Source: Streblospio benedicti (Eukaryota; Annelida; Polychaeta; Spionida; Spionidae). Taken from it: DNA of 64,000 nt. The stretch is from assembly GCA_019095985.1 (NCBI GenBank), contig CM032660.1, positions 15,945,692-16,009,691 of the forward strand, read 5' to 3'. The position numbers were made by a program, and so were the translations under genes. Positions 40,974-51,440 of this stretch are shown here, one piece after another; position 1 is the first letter of the stretch, and the number at the start of each line of letters is the position of its first letter. The notes below the pieces were generated by a model, which worked only from the letters and a program-made list of their open reading frames with translations, was not told where the DNA came from and ran no database searches.

Positions 40974-43900
40974 TCAATACGTACTGCAGTATGTGATCCA
41001 AATGGCGTAGTCGCGGTAACTGTGCCCGTCTTTGTTGCCCACGCTGCTCCAGTTGAGGCTCAGAATGTCATCCTTCATGGGCTTCACCTATCATAGTAGT
41101 CACATCCATTATAGTATTGTCACGTTACATCATGCTCACTAACAATGTACAAGTGGATAGATGACGTAAAACAAATATGTACTCTCTGAAGGTATCTAAA
41201 GTATGCTATTTTATATGGTGAAAAGGTACCAATGACTTGATGTATATGCACAGTTATCAGAGCAAGGGCGAATTACATGTAGCACTGTAAACAGGAGCAT
41301 TAACATTCTACCATTTTATTCACTGAGTTGTACCGTACATCTCAAAGAAAGACGCAGTGTGACAGCCCCTTTTTGGAGTGGGGGTGGGGGTCTATTTTTT
41401 TCCCCTCAAGAACTCACAATCTCACATAAATATTGAATGTCTAAAGCTTCACCGTCGGTCTAAAGTAATGTCTTTTACACTGTTCATATATTCATTGTTT
41501 CTATAACTTGTGACTCGAATACTAAGCCCGAACTAAATGAGCATTGAAGCGCTCCTAAGGTCCCATTAAAAAGGTATTTATTTTTTATGACTGAATCCTC
41601 AACACTATTGGCTATCTTAATACTTATCAATATTTTTTATCTTTTTAATTATTTACCTCCGCCCCTCTGTAGTATCTGTTGATTGACGGCTCACTCTCAT
41701 ACCTCTGTAACCAGATAAATGAGACCACGCCATACCGGGTCCAGTAGAATCCGAAGAATTGTCCTTGTGCCACAGCAATATCAAGATTGTCGATCTAAAA
41801 TTTACATTTGATCATTTTATACGTTTGTTAAACCTTTCACAAGTCACATAGTTTAACATGGGGTGCTCGGATGGGATATATGACTTGAAGGTGTCGATCA
41901 CTCATATTCGTGACATTTGCCCTTTTACATTAGCATTGTTTGAATTAGGATACCCAACTTTGGTTTGTAACCTGCAAATGTAGAGTGAGACCACTCGAGG
42001 ATGAGTTATGATAACATATACGTACTTACCAAATAATAGTCTTCAGTTGGAAATTGTCCAAGACCAATCACTTGGTCCACACGGAAGTCTACAGCGGACG
42101 CAGATGATACATCACCAAGGGGTGTCACCAGAACCAGCTGAAAGAAAGTGCAAATCCAAATGTAGAGTACAAAAATCAAACTTAAATACCAGTTAGAGAC
42201 ATATTGCTAATAGCAACCATTATCAGCATGGCTACTGACATATATATGTGCACATGTCAAACAAGTAAACTTAACATGTATAGCTAGAAACCAAACATTG
42301 CATGGAAATTAGAATTACCAAGACTACCAAGGACTGTGTGTGTGAATTCTTGTTCTTATTTGAAAATATAAAAGTAAACTTTATGAAAACTATACGATGT
42401 TGTCATTTGAAACATATAAGAGTATATGTTATTAAAGACTATACAAATCCACTACAGATGCAGGGTTTGGGGGAAAGTAGTGGGTGCACTTGCCTAATCT
42501 TACAGGTTTCTTATGAGCGATCACTCGCGGATTTTTTTTTAAAACGCCAACATAAACAATATATTTTGGTGTAAAAGGCAGGGATGGCCCGTGTGTGTGT
42601 TCATGCAAATCTGACTTTCTTACTTTAATGTTTTGTTTACACAAACCCTTACCGAGAGTCCTCTATCTTCAGACCAGCTGCGGTCACTATCGCTGCCAGT
42701 TATCAGTTCGATCTTGTTGATGTGTCCGGCAGCAAAGGGATACCTCTGGTCCACTATTAGAAACCTCTTGTGTGTATCGTGTTTGTCGAATGGTCCAGTG
42801 AATGGTGTTCCGATGGCCATCTCAGAACATTCCTCTGCAGAAAAGGGCAGGATATGTTGTTAATAGTCATGACGTGAAATTTATATATCAAGCAGGATTG
42901 GATCAACGGGTCGTGTATATAACTTTGTACACGTGACGTATGCTTCAGTTGGTGACTCAATTACAAGATTCGAATGAAACCTACCAACGGGGGCCTTTTT
43001 CTAAAATGCATCTTTGTAATAAAGAACTGCTTTGTACGTCTTGCATCATCCACTAGACTAGTCTTAATGAATCATTACGCTCCAAGATCATTTGAGAGCC
43101 ACAAAAGCTAACAAATAGAAGCGTCTCTCTGCTCATTAGAAGGAATCTGACAAATGTTAGCACTCGAAGGATATTTTTTTCAAGAGCAGTAAAATGTTTG
43201 CACTTTGAAACAAGTCAGCAAAACTAAGAAAATTGCTAAAAGTCAAGGAAATGTATTGAAAACATTTGTATGTTTTTGAATCATTTGATTTTAAATAACA
43301 GTAGTTTAAACACACCATATATCAGCTAAAACTCACTTTAATTTATATAGTTCTACTCACAGTAGAGTTATCACGCTTTGTATCCACAGAAATATTAATT
43401 TCTTCATTTATTACTAATACGTACAATATAGTCAACAAAATGTCACGAAATAATCAGTGAATAGTATTTCTCAATTGCGGCAACTAATTATAATCAGCAG
43501 CACTTACGACAGAAGTTGACCCAGAAAGCGTAATCCCTGTGGCTGATGGAATCTTTGTCAGATGGGGAACCATAGGCGTACTGCACTACGTTTCCAGTTG
43601 CAGGCTTAGTTCTGCCCCCACAATAGAACCTGGATTGAACAGATAATAAGGAAATATGATCGACAGTAACATTAGCAGTGACTTCTGAAGATGTGGGGTT
43701 GAGAGGCAACAATGTTTATATTTCACTAGCATAACATCTTCATATTTCACGACTATAGTCCCCTATATCTATATACGCAGTATATAGCCGTGCTGCATTT
43801 GTGGAAGTAGGTTACAAAATCCAACAGATCACAAGCCCCACTGCTAAAATGTTCAGCAACGTTAAGCCGTGATTTTGATTTCTTGGCACCGCTCGCTGCC

Positions 43901-46900
43901 AAGTTCTGCGCGATTCCTAGGGTCGAACCCACGGGCTAAAAATGAACATGGACTTGTAAAGACAGCGTGGATGATAAAGCCTTGATACCGACGATGCTAG
44001 CATAAGTATGGGCATTGAAATCTTGTCATAAACACAGTCACCAAATAACCAATATGAACCACATCATTAGAGAGTGTTGCATTTACCTGTTTTCAGATGG
44101 ATCAGCAAGATTTCTTGGCAGCCAATCAAAAGCCACAACGCCATATCTTGGCCAATAGAATCCCCAGTGTTGACCAAATTTGACCGGGATGTTGCCGACG
44201 CCTTTCTGATGGTAAAGGTCATAACGCAAACATTCAGATTTGAGCAAGAACTAAATCATGATGCAAACTTAGAATCCTACGAAAGTATAAAGATATAATG
44301 TATTGAGGGTGTTTATATCGACTGTCCAGATGCATGCGAATTAAAGTGAAAACGTTAAAAACGTCTTGCAATATACAAGTCACTTGCGTATATAAAATAT
44401 GCCATTTTAAAGGTATCTAGGCCTACTACTCTACAGCGTATCTAAGGAGTAAAGACCACCTCACATTTTACTTACTCGTTTGAAGCCTTTAGATCCTATA
44501 TAACCCAGGCCTCTAGTCGTCTGCACTTCGAACTGGCAGTCTGATTCCGCATTCACAAATATGACAAACTGAAAGAGCGTGTACACAGTGGCATTTGATA
44601 TTTTGATATTTCAAAGTACATCATTATACCCCATATATTTGTAACACTATAAATGCTATACTTTGTCCAAGAAATAGGAAACTGAAGTGGTGTTATTTAG
44701 TCAGATTATAAAGCAATGTGAAGAGTATACATTATTTCAGATTCTAGCAATGTGGTGCTACTTACTGTGAGAGCTCGGTTGTCATCCCAGGACCTGTAAC
44801 TATCTGATCCAGCCCAAAATTCTACAGACTCAACATACCCGTCTCCAGGGAACGGGTGACGCAAGTCCACCTGAAAAAAGTAATGAGTTGTTTTGTTTAT
44901 AACTAGCTAAAATGCTTAGTTGTTGTTGTTGTTGTTTAATACCCAACCTGATCACAAGAGTGCCGTTCGTACAAGTAGGTTGGGGATGACTATACAGTTC
45001 AATCACTATTTAATTAAGTTGATTTGGTATACATAGAGTAAATATGTACTCTGATGAGGATTGCATGTGATATATTTACCTCGGTCCATCTTTTGTAAGT
45101 ATCATGCTTCGTCCGTGGACCATTGCCCATGCTCGTCCCGAGTCTCTCGAACAAATCACACTCAGCTAAAAGAAACACCGATATTAGTTGGGATTTGTAA
45201 CTATAGAACCGAATGTCAACGTAGGTGCATTAAAGGCATTACAATATAATCACTATAGAAAATATACTTACGGCACCAGTGGAACCAAATGGCATAGTCG
45301 CGATAACTCATTTGCTCGAATGGTGAATACCCCAAATTGATGATTTCTCCGTTCTGCTGCTTGACTACTGGGTTAACGCTGCCACCGCAAAAGTTCCTGT
45401 TTTTGGTGGGATGAGCCGGATCGTACGAGAGCAGGTCGTAGGATATAACGCCATAGTTGTCCCAATAAAACCCCCAGAACATTCCACCTTCAATTTGGAA
45501 GTTTACTGCTGCCTGAAAGATATCTATCTCCTTTAAGAGTAGGTACTTCAGTTTTATGTTTTGAGATTGAGTCATAGCTTCTTAAAAAAGGTTAGATCGT
45601 GAAGGCCTACATGTGCAAATGTTTTACCTCATAAAATCCTTCTTCACCAATAGTGTTGATAGTTTTAAAAGCCACGAGGGTAAAATCGCAGTCTGTTTTC
45701 TTTTCTCTCTTAAAGATACCGATCTGAAAATAACAATTACAGGCATCATGTTTTTTGTTTTGTTTTTTTTACTTTATCATGCTTTTTTTTCTCGTAAACG
45801 TTACCCCTATATATTCTAAATGAGTTAGTGAACAGCTCAGAAGTATTGAGACCGTGAAAAGTGGTCTTACTATTGGGTGGTCTCAATACAGAGTTGTCTT
45901 AACTGGAGGCTGTACTGTACCTTCAAACGTCTATCGGTGGACCACGCTCGATCGCTAACGCTGCCGGCATAGAACTTGACGTGGTCGACGACCCCGGGGC
46001 TGGAGAACGGCTTGTGCGTGGACACCATCAGGTATCGGTGCTCCGTGTCGTGCTTGGACCGGAGCGCCTCTTCGCCGTCACTTCCAACCCACACGCAGTT
46101 GTCCTCGGCTGCACGGAGAATATGAGTTGGACTAGTATGTAACTTCACGCAGCAAAGGTGTTCACTTTGGATGATTAAGATGCCTACCTAATATGCGCTA
46201 TTTTTTAAAAAAAAGTCTCGGGACGGAAAGTCTCCTCCAGTATTGACAGTGTAAACACAGCTGTCATGATATATGTAAGGTTTTACTAGAGTGTAATTTA
46301 AATCAAGTGTTTTAAAATCATTCTGCATCTTGTTAGATCTGGTCTAATCATTTATAGTTAGGGTGTCAACTTTGAACTACTTATATTACTAGGAGTTTAA
46401 TGTGCACGTGGGAATATCGCTTGTTTGCAACGAGTTATGTTACCTTCAGTTCCAAGAGTATGACTATGACATATATTGACAATTAAGTAAGTGGCGTATA
46501 TTACTGTATAAGAATAATTATGATTATTATTGATTAAACCACTAACACACACTCTGAGGATCAGATATCAACAACAACAAATTGACAATGTTCAGAGTGT
46601 ATGCACAGGAATCTGCTTTTAAAAAATGCTGTCAGCTTAACAATCATATCTTACCACACCAATGGTAGCGAATAGCATATTCTCTATAGCTGTTAACGAA
46701 CTTGAGGGCATTAGTATTTGTCATTCCAGGCCGAGGTATGTACTCTAGCTCAACACTGCCTCCCTCTGCAGGTTTCGAATCACCAGTTCCTTCGCCATAG
46801 CAATACCTGTCATGTTTAGAAGGCACACATCACACACACTAACAAGTGTACAATACTGTTATAATGATTTGAACAATAATGGTAAAATGTTTGATGTAAT

Positions 46901-49900
46901 ACAATATTCTTAGTTACAGGTAGTGTACACTATGGCTTTTATGCAATTGAAGCCATCTGTACTTCAATCCTGCTTGGTGAGTTTACAGGTCACTCATTTT
47001 TGCGATAGAAGGCTCATTGGTTCGTGACCTGGGGAAAGGGGGTGACTCAGCGTATATTTCATAATGACCGTAATGATCTATAACGTTTGCCATCTCTACC
47101 TATCATTAGATAATTCACCACTGCCAAGGTCCCACTATATATTCCACGGTGATGTGTTACTTTCATGAAGGGTTTCGAATGAACAATGAAATTTAAAGAC
47201 ATGCAACGGTATTTGAAATAATTGTACATACCTTCGATTGATTTCAGGGAACATAGGATCATATTCCAAATAGTCATAGGTGATTGATCCATACGTTGGC
47301 CAAGAAAATCCAAGCATATCGCCTTTTTTGACAGCAAAGTTCACATTAATCTGGAAGGTATTAGAGACACAATTATTTATGTTTGTATTTTTTTCTATCA
47401 TGCGTCAATGTTGAAAAATGGACGATTGTATTCAAAACAAATAACATACTTCTATGTGAATTTTTATGATTCTACCAATTACCTTATTATACCCTCGTAC
47501 AATAATCCCTTCTTTGACGGTTTTCAATCCCACTACATTAAAACTGCAGCTGCCATTTCCGTTCCTTCTGAAGACACCCAACTGCAATGTAAAGAGAATC
47601 CAGCTTTTTCATGTTCGAACATCTCCCCCATCAGTATTGTAGCTAAATAGCTGTCCATACAGATATTTGAATTCATACAATCTTAGTAGCTTACAATCTA
47701 CTACGACTCGACCAAGTGCCATTATTTGATAATAATAATATGACAGTGTTATCTACAATGTACACTTTGCAAACTACACTTCACATGGACGTTAGAATAT
47801 ATATTTTCACTCCTAGTAGAGTATTTGTCCCAGGGATCATATCATAGTCAATACGTCAATGCAAATTTGATGTTTTGGTGTCAAAGGTTCGGTCGGGCGG
47901 AGGGGGGGATGTCTTACTGTGGTTTTATATCATGTCATGTCTGTATTTCTGTTCAACGTTCGACCATTGTAGTGTTACTTACCCAACTACAATATTGCAT
48001 TACACAAATCCACCCACCTTCAGTACCCTGCCATCGGCCCACAGACTCTGTCTGTCCTCGGAAGTGCTTCCTGCCCAGAACTCCACGTAGTCCACATTGC
48101 CGTCCTCAGGGAACGCCGAGCACGTCTCCACCATGATGCCTTTTCTGTCAGTATCATGCTTGGGAAGGATTTGAAGATTCTCTGCACAACCCACCATAGC
48201 ACACCCTTCAAAACAGTGCATTACAAGTGTAAAAATATTATGGAATTATCGGTTGGCATGGTATGAGTTTCAGCTTTGGAATTGAAGTTTAAGACACAAT
48301 GGAAGGTTCTTTTGATTTATGGATTGTTGAGAATGGTTGGTAACTGTGTAAAATTAAAATGTATTATGATTACAAATAGGAAGGAAGGCTAATACCATAC
48401 ACATTTACACCTCTAGGCTATGGAGGTTTGCGGACCAAAAACGTTCATGTTGCTTTAACTGGTAGTCAATATGATAGCGCTGCTATACACAACTACATTT
48501 TATGGTCACGGTTTATACATAAATGACTACTAATGACTAGTGACTACCCTATTAGGCTCAATCTATTGTTATACTTACAGTTATTGTCTGAAGGTGGCAG
48601 TGGTTCCGTTGTGGGTTCGGGTGTTGTGGGCTCGGGTGTTGTGGGCTCGGGTGTTGTCGGCTCGGGTGTTGTCGGCTCGGGTGTTGTCGGCTCGGGTGTT
48701 GTCGGCTCGGGTGTTGTGGGCTCGGGTGTTGTGGGCTCCGGTGTTGTCGGCTCGGGTGTTGTCGGCTCGGGTGTTGTCGGCTCGGGTGTTGTCGGCTCGG
48801 GTGTTGTCGGCTCGGGGGTTGTGGGCTCCGGTGTTGTCGGCTCCGGTGTTGTCGGCTCGGGGGTTGTGGGCTCGGGGGTTGTGGGCTCGGGGGTTGTGGG
48901 CTCGGGGGTTGTGGGCTCGGGGGTTGTGGGCTCCGGTGTTGTGGGCTCGGGGGTTGTGGGCTCGGGGGTTGTCGGCTCCGGGGTTGTGGGCTCGGGGGTT
49001 GTGGGTTCGGGGGTTGTGGGCTCGGGGGTTGTGGGCTCGGGGGTTGGAGGCTCGGTTGGAGGCTCTGTAACAAGTAGATTCTCAACTACAGTACTCAAAC
49101 TACAGCATTTCCAACTATAATAATATCATAAATAGTACTTATATTTAACCACTTTCTTAAGGACCACCAGCTGGTAACAGACATATTAAAGAGAGATTAA
49201 CGATTAACAAAATCAAAGAAACATAATGTTACAAATGAAGAATGCATACTGGTTTCTTTACAATCTAAACTTGTGATGTCTTGCACTCGTTATTTGGGTC
49301 TCACTCTGCAGGTGTTTTGCTCACTCTTGCAAGCTAAGACACCACTTGTTGTGGCATTAAATGACGAGGCTGTTTACACAACAACATAATAATAATTTAT
49401 CATACACTAAGAGCGTCATTATAGATAATGGTGAAACATATGAAAGCTCGGACAACCTAACTATGGAAACGTCGTCAGTCCGAGAATCTAGCGTTAGTCC
49501 TTTGTTAATAGTCTCGATCAACCAGATGCTTGTCTGATAGTCAAGTTCCTGCTAACTCATCATAGATCTGGCTGACGAAGATTAAGGCTTAAATGAGTAC
49601 AAGTCGCAAGTTCAATTATTCTCAGTTCATGGGTTACGAGACTTGCGTGTCTGACAATAATAGTTTGGCATTCGTATAGTTCGAATGTTTACTATGAAAT
49701 GACCCTTAGCATCATGTGATCATATTTGTCATTGACAAGTGTATTGGCTGTACATAAAAACAAATAGTGAACTTGTTTTACACATACCATCACAACGAGC
49801 ATAGCCCTCAATGGTATGACATTCATAGCAGATTCCACTCTTGTCAGGCCGTCCACACGTGTTACCAGTCTCGTCAATGTGGTTCATACAGGCTTCCCGC

Positions 49901-50520
49901 TGCTTGCATTGGTTAAAAACCTTCTTCAGAGTAGTTCCATCATTTTGGAATGTGCGTTTTAGTTCACACATAGGCTGAAATAGAGTTTTTCTCAGTATGC
50001 AATGTACAATATTCAACTAACATGAATGATGACATAATTTGTTGAATCTTCTTCAGTCTAATTTATCTATACAATGGACCAATGGGACAGCTGTAGTATA
50101 AATATGATCATGTCTCAATATAAAAGATACTTTGAGCATAAATATAAAATACTTACATCAGACATCTGGCACTCTTCCCATTCACCTGTGGATAAACAGT
50201 CTTCAAGACTGTTTTTATTTCTACAGGTTAAGCAGGAAAGTTTCTCTCCTCCACTTTCGCTACAGGCCTTATTCTGAAGTGCAGCTGCAATACACATATT
50301 GCTTTATTTTACATACAACTTTAATAAAAAATCTCCGCACACACTGTATACGCATGTCAGCCTACACATTATGTATACCTGCATCATTACAACCACATGA
50401 TTGTGTGGTCCAGTGATACTGAGTTTTTGATGAAGTAAGCTGGTTTTTCTAGCTTCTCTCTGTGTGTGATACATCTTTTAGCAATCATGTTTCTAGATCC
50501 TTCTTAAATGTGTAAGACGT

Positions 50521-50565
<45 letters not shown>

Positions 50566-51385
50566 GAAAATTTATCTTCAAGCACTGGGAAACACACAAA
50601 TATCGAAATAAGATGGATTTTGATTTGTTGTGTTTTTACAGGGGTTTGGTCACGGATCTGGTCATTTATTCATCACAGAGTAACGTAAGAGAATATTCGG
50701 GTATAGGCCTGTTGGTGTACTGCCTATGAATGCAATGGATTACTGGATTAGATTATCATACCATAAAAGATTAACCTCAATCAATACATGACATGTATAC
50801 ATTATTTCCAGAATTTCTAATTTCGTGTTTCAATGGAAACGATTTGATCATGTATTGTTCACGTTCAGGACGCTTTGGAGCCGCCGGAGGACGTTGTGTT
50901 TATTATCTCACCTAACACGTAACAAATATGCCGTTTGTGACACGTGTATAATAAACGTTAAAATGATTCTTGGCCGGTTTTCTGTAGGCCCTATCATTAG
51001 ATCATCGTCATATCTCAACTATATACGCAGTATGCGTATATAGTTGGTATGAACAAGGATTTTAAGGCAGTGTGAATGATCAAGCCGTGAAAACCGACGA
51101 TCTCATTAGATGAGTGCTGGACAATTCGATCAGACTCTCGCTGTACTCATGGGTGATAATTTCATCATTAATACAAATAGAAAGACATTACTCACAGTCT
51201 GGTATCGCGTCATTATCCCAATCAGCGGGGGCATCATCGTCATCAGTATTCGAATTTGGAGGCTGCCCTCCATTTGGACCTCCTCCTCCTCCACCTCCAT
51301 TTGGCTTCCCGGGCGGGGCCTCCCCTCCGTGCACAGAGAGCACGAGGAGTCCGAGGATGAAGACCACGGCTTGGTTGACGATCAT
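40974..51385 (-). CDS. Secreted modular protein: LU-like Cys-rich domain, PEPTT mucin-like linker, four tandem unknown modules; 20 exons
   Basis: Exons (minus): 51385-51196, 50284-50157, 49974-49788, 49064-48579, 48205-48018, 47581-47483, 47350-47232, 46806-46655, 46108-45921, 45723-45628, 45512-45272, 45165-45080, 44870-44766, 44568-44476, 44205-44087, 43629-43508, 42834-42653, 42137-42030, 41794-41657, 41087-40974. All have GT/AG sites and matching phases, giving about 1046 residues. Exon 1 holds a signal peptide (MIVNQAVVFILGLLVLSVHG) and a Gly/Pro/Asp linker. Exons 2-3 form a Cys-rich domain (LSCLTCRNKNSLEDC ... NQCKQREACMNH). Exon 4 is about 29 PEPTT units. Exons 5-20 are four modules of about 185 residues: KHDTxxR with VxxVxFxAGSxSDRxW, a one-Cys strand block, GFYWPRYGVVxxD, then FCGG and SYRDYAIWFHWC. 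The family is not recognised. It is probably an extracellular matrix, mucus or adhesion protein, by inference only. Confidence 0.8.
45845..45918. mobile_element. pogo-type MITE fragment abutting a splice donor
   Basis: On the minus strand TACAGTACAGCCTCCAGTTA starts two bases after the end of exon 9 (45921) and continues with TTGAGACCACCC. It matches the vocabulary of the copies at 18.6 and 30.6 kb. The other end, GAGACCGTGAAAAGTGGTCT, is at about 45850. Confidence 0.6.
48608..49050 (-). repeat. Coding 15-bp minisatellite (PEPTT units)
   Basis: About 29 copies of a 15-bp unit lie wholly inside exon 4. Nearly all are in frame and encode PEPTT, with only synonymous changes between units (CCGAGC versus CGGAGC types). 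It gives open frames in other phases that are not genes. Confidence 0.95.
50524..50562. repeat. GA dinucleotide microsatellite
   Basis: A pure (GA)n run of about 39 bp in the spacer upstream of exon 2. Confidence 0.95.
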
Positions 51386-51432
51386 CTTCTTTGGCCGAAT
51401 CTTCGTATGGTAAGTTGCAGGTAGCGGGTGCC

Positions 51433-51440
51433 TATTTATA
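51433..51440 (-). promoter_or_regulatory. TATA box of the modular secreted-protein gene
   Basis: The minus strand reads CTGTATAAATAGGCACC, with TATAAATA at 51440-51433. A start site some 25-30 bp downstream would leave a leader of about 25 bases before the ATG at 51385, which supports that start codon rather than the more distal in-frame ATG at 51475. Confidence 0.6.

Noticed and set aside
43860-43960. Possible tRNA or SINE on the minus strand (GTGGGTTCGACCCTAGG)
   Set aside because: A box-B-like string is present, but the T-stem does not pair well and no box A was found at the right distance.
48608-49050. Regularly repeated array, considered as CRISPR
   Set aside because: It has 15-bp head-to-tail units without spacers, in a coding exon of an animal gene.
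48533-49120. Plus-strand Gly/Ser/Val repeat ORF and other frames of the minisatellite
   Set aside because: Only the minus-strand PEPTT frame is flanked by in-phase splice sites joining neighbouring exons.
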